NCBI RefSeq assembly: GCF_001180325.1
Contig: NZ_CVSZ01000071.1
Location: 62,001-126,000 of the forward strand
Source of the DNA: Prochlorococcus marinus
GTDB lineage: Bacteria > Cyanobacteriota > Cyanobacteriia > PCC-6307 > Cyanobiaceae
Length of the DNA stretch: 64,000 nt
Direction of reading: 5' to 3'
Made by a program: the position numbers and the translations under genes. The notes below the pieces were generated by a model that worked only from the letters and a program-made list of their open reading frames with translations, did not search any database and was not told the DNA's origin. This document shows positions 48,339 to 57,430 of this stretch, piece after piece. Numbering within the stretch: the first letter of the stretch is position 1; the number at the start of each line of letters is the position of its first letter.

Positions 48339-48782
48339 ATGACTTTACCCTCATTTACACAAATACTATTAAAAGCAAAAAAAGAAAAAAAATTATCTTT
48401 TGAAGATTTAGGTAAATTGATTAGTAGAGATGAAGTATGGGTTGCAAGCCTTTTTTATGGGCAAGCTACAGCTTCTGAAGTAGAAGCTAATACTTTAATT
48501 AATGCTCTTGATTTACAATCAGAACTGGAAGATCAATTAACAACACCACCAGTAAAAGGCTGCCTAGATCCTGTTATACCTACAGATCCTCTTATTTACA
48601 GATTCTATGAAATAATGCAAGTATATGGACTGCCCATGAAGGATGTAATACAAGAAAAATTTGGTGATGGAATTATGAGTGCAATTGACTTTTCAATTGA
48701 AGTTGATAAGGTTGAAGACCCAAAAGGGGATAGGGTCTTAGTAAAAATGTGTGGTAAATTCTTGCCTTATAAAAAGTGGTAG
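48339..48782 (+). CDS. cynS: cyanase (cyanate hydratase)
   Basis: 147 residues. The catalytic triad of cyanase is identifiable as Arg88 and Glu91 in '[11 protein letters not shown]' and Ser114 in 'GIMSAIDFS', inside the C-terminal dimerisation domain; the N-terminal helical domain is typical. Converts cyanate and bicarbonate to ammonia (via carbamate) and CO2, so imported cyanate becomes a nitrogen source. Last gene of the NtcA-linked operon; converges with tatA. Confidence 0.95.
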   Translation: MTLPSFTQILLKAKKEKKLSFEDLGKLISRDEVWVASLFYGQATASEVEANTLINALDLQSELEDQLTTPPVKGCLDPVIPTDPLIYRFYEIMQVYGLPMKDVIQEKFGDGIMSAIDFSIEVDKVEDPKGDRVLVKMCGKFLPYKKW

Positions 48783-48822
48783 AAAATTTTTTCGTTCTTT
48801 AACAATAGAAAACACTAATTAA

Positions 48823-49014
48823 TTAGTCATCATTTTCATTAAGTTTGAGCGTCTTATTTATTTCATTTTCGAATTCTTTAGAAGCAGTTTGTAATCCTTT
48901 TAAGGTCTTACCAATAGTTTTACCGAGTTGAGGCAAACGTTTTGGCCCAAAAATAAGCAATGCCAGTACAACAATTACTGCAATTTCTGGTATCCCAATT
49001 CCAAAAATGTTCAT
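48823..49014 (-). CDS. tatA: Sec-independent translocase protein TatA
   Basis: 63 residues with the classical layout: 'IGIPEIAVIVVLALLIFGPK' (membrane helix with FGPK hinge) then an amphipathic helix ('LPQLGKTIGKTLKGLQTASK'). Forms the pore of the twin-arginine export system in thylakoid and plasma membranes. Normal in length, in contrast to the repeat-tailed relative at 22919. Converges with cynS. Confidence 0.9.
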   Translation of the reverse strand: MNIFGIGIPEIAVIVVLALLIFGPKRLPQLGKTIGKTLKGLQTASKEFENEINKTLKLNENDD

Positions 49015-49106
49015 TAAAAGTTTAGTATTTTACTATTTTAAAAAATTTTTCTTCTTCTAAAGGTAACTAAAGACACACATTTATTTTATTAATCAACCAA
49101 TTAACG

Positions 49107-49430
49107 ATGGAAAGAAGTTGGGATCCCTATTATAAATATTTTAAAGATTTTGAATTTAATCTTTTTGAGATTTTTATATTTTTAGAATTTCAACAAGAAA
49201 TTATCGATTTAGGATACATCGGACAAAGCCAAATTAACCAAAATGTTCTAAATCCCGGCCAGTTTTGTGTTGTCGATGGATTAATAAAGATAGTTCATGA
49301 TTTACCAAAATTCTTGCATGATGAAAAATTTAAAAATAATTTGGATATAGAAAAATGGAAAATAGATTCTTATAATTTACTTTCTTTAGATATAAAGTGG
49401 ATTAAAAAATCATCAATAAAAATAATTTAA
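49107..49430 (+). CDS. soluble protein, unknown
   Basis: 107 residues, rich in Phe, Ile and Asp, with 'MERSWDPYYKYFKDFEFNLF' and 'NPGQFCVVDGLIKIVHDLPK'. No membrane helix or known motif. Lies just upstream of the Fur-type box region. Unrecognised. Confidence 0.55.
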   Translation: MERSWDPYYKYFKDFEFNLFEIFIFLEFQQEIIDLGYIGQSQINQNVLNPGQFCVVDGLIKIVHDLPKFLHDEKFKNNLDIEKWKIDSYNLLSLDIKWIKKSSIKII

Positions 49431-49517
49431 TACTTAAGAAGTTTTTTGTTTAAAATTATAATATTGAAATATAATTTTTAATCTCTAAATATTACTTAAG
49501 AATCAGTTTTTACTTTA

Positions 49518-49534
49518 TGATAATGATAATCATT
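49518..49534. promoter_or_regulatory. Fur-type box
   Basis: TGATAATGATAATCATT matches the Fur consensus GATAATGATAATCATTATC over 16 contiguous bases. It is 105 bases upstream of the cysteine-rich peptide gene at 49639 on the plus strand. Confidence 0.65.
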
Positions 49535-49638
49535 TTTTAAATTATAATAATTAATTTTTTTTTAAAAATGTTAACTATTAGTACCTCTATTGATTTTATA
49601 AGCTATATTATTAATACTTAATAATCAAATTCATTATT

Positions 49639-49773
49639 ATGATTACTAATACAAATATATTACTAACAAACACTTCTAATTCTAATGAAAAAGAAACCTG
49701 CCCCAGTTGCGGTTGCATTTGTCCTTGCCAATGTACAGATTGTGAAGAATGTTCCCCTTGTAAAGATCATTAA
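49639..49773 (+). CDS. 44-residue cysteine-rich, metallothionein-like peptide
   Basis: ATG to TAA. Nine cysteines in residues 21-41: 'CPSCGCICPCQCTDCEECSP' then C. Spacing is CxxC-x-C-x-C-x-C-x-C-xx-C-xx-C-xx-C, and a Lys-Asp-His end follows. It is not the BmtA/SmtA sequence pattern I know, but metal binding is the obvious inference. Fur-type box upstream implies iron-linked expression. The stretch is unusually GC-rich for this region. Confidence 0.7.
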   Translation: MITNTNILLTNTSNSNEKETCPSCGCICPCQCTDCEECSPCKDH

Positions 49774-49876
49774 TCCTCTTAATTAAATCAAATTAAATAA
49801 TAAGTTTATATTTTAGTAAAGTTCCCAAAATTTAAACTTTCAACTGATATTTTTTTTAAATTGATATTTATAAATT

Positions 49877-50344
49877 CTAAAGACCAAGTTCCGTTAGACC
49901 AGGAAAACCTTCCGGACGTGGACCTTCCCCCCATGTAAAAAGACAGTCTTTTTTGTTTATAGAAATATCGTTTATGCTTGCCTCTCTTCTACGCATTAAA
50001 CCAGTTTCAGAAAATTCCCAATTTTCGTTACCATGTGCTCGAAAATAATTATGTTCTTCGTCATGCCATTCATATTGAAATCTAACAGCAATTCGATTTG
50101 AATCATATGCCCATAATTCTTTAATAAGTTTATAGCCAATTTCTTTATTCCATTTTCTTTTCAAAAATTCTACAATTTCTTCCCTTCCTCTTAAAAATTC
50201 GCTCCTGTTTCTCCAAAAACTATCTTCTGTATAGGCAAGTGATACAGTCAAGGGATCTTTAGTGTTCCAAGCATTTTCAGCTAATCTCACTTTTTTTATA
50301 GCTGTCTCTTCATTAAAAGGAGGTAAAGGAGGTTTTGTTGACAT
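49877..50344 (-). CDS. DUF1348 (NTF2-like) protein
   Basis: 155 residues. DUF1348/SnoaL-like NTF2 fold: '[20 protein letters not shown]', '[20 protein letters not shown]', and the conserved '[20 protein letters not shown]'. Family members are widely annotated as unknown; the fold often binds small hydrophobic substrates. A Fur-like palindrome lies 48 bases upstream of its start. Confidence 0.85.
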   Translation of the reverse strand: MSTKPPLPPFNEETAIKKVRLAENAWNTKDPLTVSLAYTEDSFWRNRSEFLRGREEIVEFLKRKWNKEIGYKLIKELWAYDSNRIAVRFQYEWHDEEHNYFRAHGNENWEFSETGLMRRREASINDISINKKDCLFTWGEGPRPEGFPGLTELGL

Positions 50345-50391
50345 TTTTCTATTTAAATTAATTGAGTTTTTTAAAAGTTAAAAAACTCTCT

Positions 50392-50407
50392 TTATGATAA
50401 TCATCAA
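50392..50407. promoter_or_regulatory. Fur-type half-palindrome upstream of DUF1348 gene
   Basis: TTATGATAATCATCAA contains TGATAATCATCA, similar to the box at 49518 (shared TGATAATCAT core). Upstream of the minus-strand DUF1348 start. Confidence 0.45.
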
Positions 50408-50444
50408 AGATCAAATTTAAAAAAATTTAAAAAATCTCCAGAGG

Positions 50445-50666
50445 TCAACCTCTACATAGTGATTTATTTAAACAAGAATTTTTGCTCTCAATATTTATTT
50501 GATCATCAATATTTTTTAATTTATTTTTATTACTTGTTACTTTAACTTTTTGCCCACAATGTTCTTTGCAACCACCATTAAATAAGTTATGTGCATATAA
50601 ATTTGAAATACTCGAAAGTAATAAAAGAAAGATTATTTTATAAATTTGGTAAAAATAAGAGTTCAT
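50445..50666 (-). CDS. secreted cysteine protein (GGC-type)
   Basis: 73 residues. Signal peptide (residues 8-24, 'YKIIFLLLLSSISNLYA'), then 'HNLFNGGCKEHCGQKVKVTS', and a C-terminal pair 'SCLNKSLCRG'. Four cysteines in the mature chain and the GGC-x-x-H motif also seen at 31359-31544, suggesting a small family of exported metal- or thiol-active peptides. It sits in the Fur-box neighbourhood. Confidence 0.6.
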   Translation of the reverse strand: MNSYFYQIYKIIFLLLLSSISNLYAHNLFNGGCKEHCGQKVKVTSNKNKLKNIDDQINIESKNSCLNKSLCRG

Positions 50667-50709
50667 TTTTATTATGATTTTCCCAAAATTATTAAATAAA
50701 TAATATCAG

Positions 50710-50946
50710 TTAATTCCAAGGTGTGTTTATCAGTCCCCAGATATCGAAGAAGAAAAATAAAACTGCAATTACAACAAGATCCCATGCTCTTTCCCTAAAA
50801 GCCCAAGGCGCAATAAAAACTTCTCCAAGTCCATGAAGTGCTGCCCCTACTGGCAGATGATCAAGAACCAGCAAACTGTGAGAGAGGATAAAAAGAAAGC
50901 TTGCAAAATATCTAAAAAAAACAAATTGCCAATTACTAGAATTCAT
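50710..50946 (-). CDS. small membrane protein, unknown
   Basis: 78 residues with two spans ('FFRYFASFLFILSHSLLVLD' and 'LVVIAVLFFFFDIWGLINTP') joined by a proline/glycine-containing loop 'GAALHGLGEVFIAPWAFRER'. The composition looks conserved. Located 43 bases upstream of the secreted Cys protein on the same strand. Confidence 0.6.
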   Translation of the reverse strand: MNSSNWQFVFFRYFASFLFILSHSLLVLDHLPVGAALHGLGEVFIAPWAFRERAWDLVVIAVLFFFFDIWGLINTPWN

Positions 50947-51074
50947 GCTCTTTAGATTTTTAAAAAATATACTTCAATGATCAAAATAATGATATAGATC
51001 GAGTCAAGAGATATTATTTTTGGTAGCCATAAATACGAATAAAGATATAAAGCTAAAGTAAAAGTTATTAAACG

Positions 51075-52517
51075 ATGAAATATATGTTTTCAAGTTATCA
51101 GCCTAAAAATAGTTTTGATGAATACTTTAAGGATAATGTTAACTCTGCTAGAGAAATATTGATTCCACTTCTTTCATCCTTAGATAATATGGGACTTGAG
51201 GAGTTAAACAGGAATCATTCTGCAGCAAAAAAATTATTACTAAGACATGGTGCAACTTTTAGATTAAATGATACTGGTTTAAAAGGTACTGAGAGAATAT
51301 TACCTTTTGATCCACTTCCTAGAATAATAAGTAAAGATGATTGGATAACTTTAGAAAAAGGACTAAAACAAAGGCTTGAGGCAATTGATTTATTCCTAGA
51401 TGATATTTATAATTCTCAAAAAATAATTAATGATGGAATAATTCCAAGAGAATTAATAGAGAGTTCAGAAGGTTGGAGACCTCAGATGATAGGTTTCAAA
51501 CCTCCACTAAATAAATGGTGTCAAATTTCAGGACTTGATCTAATAAGAGATAGAAAAGGAGATTGGCATGTTTTAGAAGATAATTTAAGGTGCCCTTCTG
51601 GTGTTGCTTATTTTTTAGAAAATAGATTAGTCATGAAGAATATTTTCCCTAATCTTTTCTCAGGCAGAATAGTAAAACCTATCGATGAATATCCATCATA
51701 TCTTTTAAAAACTCTTCAAGAACTTGCAGTTTGGACAGATACTCCCAAGATAGTTCTACTTACTCCAGGAATTTTTAATAGTGCTTATTTTGAACATAGT
51801 TACTTAGCGCAAGAAATGGGCATCCAACTAGTCCAGGGTCATGACTTAGTTTGTAATGATGACTATGTATATTTAAAAACCACCTCTGGATTAAAAAGAG
51901 TAGATGTCATTTACAGACGAATTGATGATGATTTCTTAGATCCTCTTAATTTCAGAAAAGATTCCTGCCTTGGTGTTAGCGGATTACTTGATGTTTTTAA
52001 AGCAGGTCATGTTGCTTTAGCAAATGCACCTGGGACTGGAATAGCAGATGACAAAATGATTTATTCTTTTGTTCCAAAAATGATTAAATATTATCTTGAT
52101 GAAGAAATTATTATTAAAAATGTAGAAACTTATATTTGTCATTATCAAAAGGATCGAGAATATGTTCTAGAAAATTTATCAAAACTTGTTGTCAAGTCTG
52201 TCGCAGAAGCTGGTGGTTATGGAATGTTAATTGGCCCTCACTCAACAACGAGTGAGATAGAGGAATTCGCTAATAAGATTAAAAATAATCCTAGAAATTT
52301 CATAGCACAACCAACATTAGAATTATCTACTGTGCCATCGTTATGTGATGGAGAACTATATCCATGTCATGTTGATTTAAGACCATATATCTTAAGAGGA
52401 AAAGATTCATGGGTTAGCCCAGGCGGGCTTACGAGAGTAGCATTAAAAAAAGGATCATTAGTCGTTAATTCTTCTCAAGGTGGAGGATGCAAAGATACAT
52501 GGGTTGTAGGTAAATAA
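51075..52517 (+). CDS. circularly permuted ATP-grasp (COG2308, DUF404/407) protein
   Basis: 480 residues of the circularly permuted ATP-grasp family. Landmarks are 'DWHVLEDNLRCPSGVAYFLE', 'VDVIYRRIDDDFLDPLNFRK', 'SVAEAGGYGMLIGP' and 'CHVDLRPYILRG'. Comparative genomics places the family in predicted amide-bond (amidoligase) systems together with alpha-E and transglutaminase proteins, exactly the order seen here. One base separates it from the alpha-E gene. Product unknown. ATG 51084 is an alternative start. Confidence 0.9.
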   Translation: MKYMFSSYQPKNSFDEYFKDNVNSAREILIPLLSSLDNMGLEELNRNHSAAKKLLLRHGATFRLNDTGLKGTERILPFDPLPRIISKDDWITLEKGLKQRLEAIDLFLDDIYNSQKIINDGIIPRELIESSEGWRPQMIGFKPPLNKWCQISGLDLIRDRKGDWHVLEDNLRCPSGVAYFLENRLVMKNIFPNLFSGRIVKPIDEYPSYLLKTLQELAVWTDTPKIVLLTPGIFNSAYFEHSYLAQEMGIQLVQGHDLVCNDDYVYLKTTSGLKRVDVIYRRIDDDFLDPLNFRKDSCLGVSGLLDVFKAGHVALANAPGTGIADDKMIYSFVPKMIKYYLDEEIIIKNVETYICHYQKDREYVLENLSKLVVKSVAEAGGYGMLIGPHSTTSEIEEFANKIKNNPRNFIAQPTLELSTVPSLCDGELYPCHVDLRPYILRGKDSWVSPGGLTRVALKKGSLVVNSSQGGGCKDTWVVGK

Positions 52518-52518
52518 T

Positions 52519-53460
52519 ATGCTTTTAAGTCGTGTAGCAGAATCTCTTTATTGGATCAATCGTTATTTAGAACGTGCGGAAAACATATCTCGTTTCGTAG
52601 AAGTCAGCGAAGCAATGTCATTAGATTGTCCACCAGGAAGTGCAGAACCTTGGCTCCCATTAATTGATGCTTCAAGTGACAGAGAATCTTTTGATAAAAG
52701 ATTCCCGGAGAAAAAGCCTGATGACGTTATTAATTTTTTAATAAGAGATCGTTTAAACCCAAATAGTATAATTTCCTGTATTCAAATGGCGAGAGAAAAT
52801 GCAAGACAAATCAGAGATGTCATGACCACAGAAATGTGGGAACAGATTAATATTTTATATTGGAATATGCAAGAAGGAGAGGCAATATGGAATAAACCAA
52901 GACAAGAACAATTAAGTGAAATAAGGAGGGAATGTCAGCTTTTTTATGGAATTACAGATGCGACTCTAAGCAAAGATCTTGCCTGGAGATTTAGTATTCT
53001 TGGAAGATTAATTGAAAGAGCTGACAAAACATCAAGAATTTTAGATGTTAAATATTATTTACTCCTACCCAGCTTAGATGAGCTTGGAGGAGTTCTTGAT
53101 GAGCTGCAATGGATTGCACTTTTACGTTCAGCTGGAGCTTATCAAATGTTTAGGAAAGCAGTGCAAAATTCTATAAAGCCTAATTCAGTTGCGAGATTTC
53201 TTTTACTTGATCCAATTTTCCCTAGATCAGTAAGATACTGTCTTGATGGGATCAGCAATACACTTAAAACGATAGATACCTCACCATCTACTGAAAACCC
53301 TTCAGAATTAGAATGCATGAGAGGTTTGCTTCAAGCAAAGTGGAGTTATATCAGAATTGAAGATATAATCAATGATGGTTTACATGAGGCAATCGATTCA
53401 TTGCAAATGGATTTAAATAAATTAAATGATCTCATTCAAGAAAAATATTTTATTAATTAA
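52519..53460 (+). CDS. alpha-E domain protein (COG2307, DUF403)
   Basis: 313 residues, almost entirely helical. The N-terminal 'MLLSRVAESLYWINRYLERA' is the family signature, with repeated Glu-rich helices ('NARQIRDVMTTEMWEQINIL'). It always occurs with the permuted ATP-grasp and the transglutaminase; it may be a structural or substrate-carrying subunit. Spacing to neighbours is 1 and 11 bases, showing a tight operon. Confidence 0.9.
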   Translation: MLLSRVAESLYWINRYLERAENISRFVEVSEAMSLDCPPGSAEPWLPLIDASSDRESFDKRFPEKKPDDVINFLIRDRLNPNSIISCIQMARENARQIRDVMTTEMWEQINILYWNMQEGEAIWNKPRQEQLSEIRRECQLFYGITDATLSKDLAWRFSILGRLIERADKTSRILDVKYYLLLPSLDELGGVLDELQWIALLRSAGAYQMFRKAVQNSIKPNSVARFLLLDPIFPRSVRYCLDGISNTLKTIDTSPSTENPSELECMRGLLQAKWSYIRIEDIINDGLHEAIDSLQMDLNKLNDLIQEKYFIN

Positions 53461-53471
53461 TAAGTTTATTA

Positions 53472-54329
53472 ATGAGAATTAAATACATTCACAAACTTGA
53501 ATATAAATACGAAGACCCTGTTCAATTAGGCGAGCATAGATTATGTATAAAGCCAAGGTCAAATGGTTTCCAAAAGCTAAAGAATTTTGAATTAAAAATA
53601 ACCCCAGAACCAGAAATTATTTATCCATTACTTGCTGCCAGCGGAGAAGAGATTAATAGAATCAGATTCAATGGATTAACAGATAATTTAATTATTGAAT
53701 CACTCAGTGAAGTTGAAACTATTAAACATCCAAACATTATTGATGGAGTTAAAAATAGAGATTTAACATTACCTTTTTGTAGAAGTATTATTAACAGAGA
53801 TTTGCAGGGAGCATTAGAGGGATGGATGCCAAATGGCCAACACGACCCCTCTGCTGTAGAACTTGCCCAAGAAGCCTTAGCAGGAAGCATTAATAACGCA
53901 TTATCATTTACCTACCAGTTAATAGAGATTATTCAAGATCGGGTTAAATATACCAAAAGACATACAGGTCCAGCATGGCCGGCTAGCAGAACACTTAGAG
54001 AACGTATAGGTTCATGCAGAGATTTAGCGATGCTGATGGTTGAAGCTTGCAGGTCTATAGGTATCCCAAGTAGGTTTGTAAGTGGTTATCATTTTGAAGA
54101 TCCGTTACCCTCTGAGTTGGATTTACACGCTTGGGCTGAACTATATATTCCAGGTGCTGGTTGGAGAGGTTTTGATCCAAGCGGGAAAGGCTTAATAGAT
54201 GATAGATATTTAACATTGGTATCATCTTCTAAATCTAATTTAACCTCTGTAATTACAGGTAACTTTATAGGAAAAAATAATCTAGAAAATACTTTATCCT
54301 GGGAAATTAAACCTCTTGAGATTAAATAA
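53472..54329 (+). CDS. transglutaminase-like protein (COG1305)
   Basis: 285 residues. Catalytic triad: Cys182 ('RERIGSCRDLAMLMVEACRS'), His219 ('ELDLHAWAEL') and Asp235 ('WRGFDPSGKG'). The N-terminal bacterial transglutaminase beta domain is present. Proposed to cut or exchange amide bonds in the product made by the ATP-grasp partner. Third gene of the trio. Confidence 0.9.
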   Translation: MRIKYIHKLEYKYEDPVQLGEHRLCIKPRSNGFQKLKNFELKITPEPEIIYPLLAASGEEINRIRFNGLTDNLIIESLSEVETIKHPNIIDGVKNRDLTLPFCRSIINRDLQGALEGWMPNGQHDPSAVELAQEALAGSINNALSFTYQLIEIIQDRVKYTKRHTGPAWPASRTLRERIGSCRDLAMLMVEACRSIGIPSRFVSGYHFEDPLPSELDLHAWAELYIPGAGWRGFDPSGKGLIDDRYLTLVSSSKSNLTSVITGNFIGKNNLENTLSWEIKPLEIK

Positions 54330-54454
54330 AGACTAAAATTTTTAATCTTTTAAATGACGAAAAATATAAATAATAATATGTTTCTTTTTTAGTGTTAATT
54401 GATACGTTCTAAGATGAACATATCTGTTTTCATTTGTTTAATATTTAAAGAAAA

Positions 54455-54976
54455 TTGAACTCAAGTTTAGAAATTCCAGTTATCAAATCAAATAAATCAA
54501 AAATGTTTGAATTGATAAGTTATGAAAAATTTCGCGATACAAAAGATGTAAGATTTTTTGATATTAGTGTTAATGAATCAAATTATAGAGATCTAGTTAT
54601 TCATAGTGGTCCTGCAGTTAGTCCTCCAAATGATGAAGATTTTAATAATTGGCAATTTTACATACATCACAATCAAGAAGATAATCTATTAGCTATCTCT
54701 GGGGGTAGAACATTTTTTCTTGTAAATTTTGGTTGGGATTATCCTTTTTATAAAGTTAGATTAGAATCATGCGGATATATTTTAAGGATACCTAGAGGAA
54801 CTTTTCATAGATCGGTATCTGACGAAAACGGTTCCATAGTTTTAAATCAAGCCATTAGAGATGCAGGCGGTACAGTTGAATCTGAATTCAAAGTTACCAA
54901 TAGCAAAGATAATAAAAAACTTCTAGATTGTATAACTAATTTAGAGCCTAGATTTAAAATTTATAGTGTTAAATAA
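54455..54976 (+). CDS. cupin-like protein
   Basis: 173 residues from TTG 54455. A beta-rich chain with '[20 protein letters not shown]', '[20 protein letters not shown]' and '[20 protein letters not shown]' recalls a cupin barrel with possible metal-binding His in the two strands (HH near residue 69 and 'TFHRS'). It follows the transglutaminase gene by 125 bases on the same strand, so a link to the trio is possible but not shown. Confidence 0.6.
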   Translation: MNSSLEIPVIKSNKSKMFELISYEKFRDTKDVRFFDISVNESNYRDLVIHSGPAVSPPNDEDFNNWQFYIHHNQEDNLLAISGGRTFFLVNFGWDYPFYKVRLESCGYILRIPRGTFHRSVSDENGSIVLNQAIRDAGGTVESEFKVTNSKDNKKLLDCITNLEPRFKIYSVK

Positions 54977-55059
54977 TCTTAAAAAGGGATTCTATATTTA
55001 TTCATCGATTTAAAAAATTTTCTAATTGTTATAAAATAATATTATTCAAATTCTTTAGT

Positions 55060-55578
55060 ATGAAATTTTTCAGATTTTTAAAATATCTTTTGTGCATAAC
55101 TTTTTCTTTCTTAGTTTTATCCTCTCCAGTTTTTGCTGGGGCAAATGTAGCTGTTAAGGGCGAGGGAGATGAAGTTCCAAGTTATGTAAGATCTAATATT
55201 ACAGGATTTGATTTCCATGGAGAGGATCTTCATTTGTCATCTATAGCTGGAGCAGTGGCAAGAGATGCAGATTTTAGTGACGTTGATTTACATGGGACAA
55301 CCTTAACCCTATCTGATTTAAAAGGTTCTAATTTAAATGGAATCGACCTGACCGATACTCTTTCTGATCGAGTTAATTTCCAAAAAACAGATCTTAGAAA
55401 TGCTGTTTTAATAAATATGATCGCTTCAGGTAGCAGTTTTGCAGGAGCTCAAATAGAAGGAGCAGATTTTTCTTACGCTATTCTTGACAGCGAAGATCAA
55501 AGAAATCTTTGTGAAATTGCTGATGGTATCAATCCAACAACAGGTGTTTCAACCAGAGAAAGTCTTGAATGTAGTTAG
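55060..55578 (+). CDS. lumenal pentapeptide-repeat protein
   Basis: 172 residues. Signal peptide (residues 1-27, '[18 protein letters not shown]'), then A[D/N]Lxx repeats ('[20 protein letters not shown]', '[20 protein letters not shown]') and the conserved C-terminal cap '[20 protein letters not shown]' with two cysteines. This cap is shared with thylakoid-lumen pentapeptide proteins of plants (TL17/TL20.3 type). Likely lumenal; role unknown. Confidence 0.8.
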   Translation: MKFFRFLKYLLCITFSFLVLSSPVFAGANVAVKGEGDEVPSYVRSNITGFDFHGEDLHLSSIAGAVARDADFSDVDLHGTTLTLSDLKGSNLNGIDLTDTLSDRVNFQKTDLRNAVLINMIASGSSFAGAQIEGADFSYAILDSEDQRNLCEIADGINPTTGVSTRESLECS

Positions 55579-55586
55579 AACATAAA

Positions 55587-55940
55587 TCATAAGTAAACTT
55601 TTTTTCCATTATTAAATTTATAAATCCTTTGTTCATCATCTTGAAATATCATTTCACCATTTAATTTGGATTTCTTAAATTTTGAAAGTCTTGCTCTGTG
55701 TATATTCGATTTTCTATTTATATTTTCTTCGTTGTCATAAACACCAATATAAATATTTATATTAGGATTTGAAAAAGTTTTTTCTTCCTCTCTTAAAAAA
55801 ATCCTGTCAATATTTGTTTGCGTGCTCTGTAATTTATTTTTAAATTTATCTAATTTTAAGTTCTTTGTTTTTTTAGAATTAATTTTTTTGAAGACCAAAA
55901 AAATTACTCCTAAAATTAGAAAAACTAAAAATATATTCAT
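55587..55940 (-). CDS. membrane-anchored protein, unknown
   Basis: 117 residues: N-terminal span ('NIFLVFLILGVIFLVFKKI') and a basic, soluble tail with 'NINIYIGVYDNEENINRKSN' and a final beta-rich 'MIFQDDEQRIYKFNNGKKVY'. Coupled by a TAATG junction to the gene before it. Confidence 0.6.
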   Translation of the reverse strand: MNIFLVFLILGVIFLVFKKINSKKTKNLKLDKFKNKLQSTQTNIDRIFLREEEKTFSNPNINIYIGVYDNEENINRKSNIHRARLSKFKKSKLNGEMIFQDDEQRIYKFNNGKKVYL

Positions 55941-56131
55941 TACTTAATTTTTATTTTTATATCTACACCTAAGTTACTTTTAGTAGTTAATATTTCTTTT
56001 TTTATGATTCCATAGGTAAAAATTTTAGATAAAGTTTTTAAAGAATTAAAAACTAAAAAAACAGTAAATAAAAAGAAAACAATAATATTTTCGACAAGTA
56101 TATTTTTATTTTTATTATCAAGATTGCTCAT
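55940..56131 (-). CDS. small membrane protein, unknown
   Basis: 63 residues with one span ('ILVENIIVFFLFTVFLVFNS') and a lysine-rich tail. Shares the TAATG junction with the next gene at 55940. Both lie in line behind the PfkB kinase gene on the same strand. Confidence 0.5.
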   Translation of the reverse strand: MSNLDNKNKNILVENIIVFFLFTVFLVFNSLKTLSKIFTYGIIKKEILTTKSNLGVDIKIKIK

Positions 56132-56147
56132 ATAAGTCTTAATTTAA

Positions 56148-57017
56148 TTATTTTTCATCACTATTTGCATATGGGCCGAAAAATTCACTTGCGTCTCTTC
56201 CCATTACTTTAGCAAGATTTAAACTTTTATCTATATCCCATTTAGATGCCATTCCATAAAGAATCCCAGCAGCAAATGAATCGCCACATCCATAGGAATC
56301 AACCTTTAATTTTTTGTTTTTAAGAGCCTTATATCTTCCTCCTGGGAATATTATGCCTCCCTTCTCTCCTTCAGTTTTAATTGTATATTTGGGTTTTAAT
56401 GATAATTCAGAAAAAGAAAAAACTTCTCCGGGATCAAGATTACTGCCTATTAATCCATCTAAAAGAACATTTGAATTGTTAATTGTATTTAATCCTACCC
56501 TTGGTGTCGTACACAGTATTGAAGCTGATCTAGCCATTTTAAAAATCTCTGAATCAGATGCCGTAATAAAAATTCCGTCCATTTTTTTTAAAATGTTCCA
56601 TTCTAAATTGTCTTTATGAGTTGGAGCTAACCTTTCTCCAATAACTGTTATTGCTCTTTCACCTTGAGAGTCAATTAAACTAAATCCTCTTCTAGTTGGT
56701 TTATCACGCCAAGCTACATGTACCTTAATTCCCATATTTGAGAGAATCTTGAAACACTTATCTCCATAATCATCATTACCTAATGACGTAAAAAAATGAA
56801 TTTGGTTTAAAGTTAAATCAGAAAGTATTTTTGCGATAATAGATCCACCACCAGCTGGATAATCAAGGGACTTTTCAGAATGAGAAATGACTCCGGGTTT
56901 TGGTAATTGATCAACCTTTAAAAAATTTATCCACTCAACATGACCAACAACGGCAAAATTTAAATTTCCTTTTTTAAATTTATAGTCTTCAACTTTATTA
57001 TTCTTTTCAACAACCAT
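56148..57017 (-). CDS. PfkB-family sugar/nucleoside kinase
   Basis: 289 residues. Family motifs: N-terminal 'VISHSEKSLDYPAGGGSIIA' (first PfkB signature region) and the catalytic 'VDSYGCGDSFAAGILYGMAS' with the GxGD aspartate as base. Acts on a ribokinase-type sugar or nucleoside; substrate unknown. Divergent from the DUF2834 gene with 41 bases between. Confidence 0.85.
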   Translation of the reverse strand: MVVEKNNKVEDYKFKKGNLNFAVVGHVEWINFLKVDQLPKPGVISHSEKSLDYPAGGGSIIAKILSDLTLNQIHFFTSLGNDDYGDKCFKILSNMGIKVHVAWRDKPTRRGFSLIDSQGERAITVIGERLAPTHKDNLEWNILKKMDGIFITASDSEIFKMARSASILCTTPRVGLNTINNSNVLLDGLIGSNLDPGEVFSFSELSLKPKYTIKTEGEKGGIIFPGGRYKALKNKKLKVDSYGCGDSFAAGILYGMASKWDIDKSLNLAKVMGRDASEFFGPYANSDEK

Positions 57018-57058
57018 AAGCTTTTAAATACTATTATTAAAAGAAATATTTTTGACAA

Positions 57059-57430
57059 GTGAATTCATTTAACATTTTAAAAGATAATAAACAGATACTA
57101 TCTTTTCTTTACCTTTTTCTATCAATTTTGGGGGCTGTTCTGCCAATGTTGGCAAATTTCGAATTTGCTAAGGAATATGGAAACAGCTTTGATATAAATA
57201 ACTTCATTTCTTTAGCGAATGCAAACCCTGCAGCTCAGTCAATTTCTAGAGACTTATTAGTAGGTGCAAGCGCTATTTTTATATGGATAGTAAATGAATC
57301 AAAAAAACTAAACATGAAGAATATGTGGGTTGTATACATTGGAACTTTTCTTATAGCCTTCGCATTCTCTGCACCTTTTTTCTTATTTCTAAGAGAGAGA
57401 AGAATTATTGAATTAGAAAAGATTAATTAA
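57059..57430 (+). CDS. DUF2834 membrane protein
   Basis: 123 residues from GTG 57059; four hydrophobic segments. 'SILGAVLPMLANFEFAKEYG' and 'LVGASAIFIWIVNESKKLNM' match the DUF2834 pattern. Function unknown. Its stop overlaps the convergent MFS gene by a few bases. Confidence 0.75.
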   Translation: MNSFNILKDNKQILSFLYLFLSILGAVLPMLANFEFAKEYGNSFDINNFISLANANPAAQSISRDLLVGASAIFIWIVNESKKLNMKNMWVVYIGTFLIAFAFSAPFFLFLRERRIIELEKIN

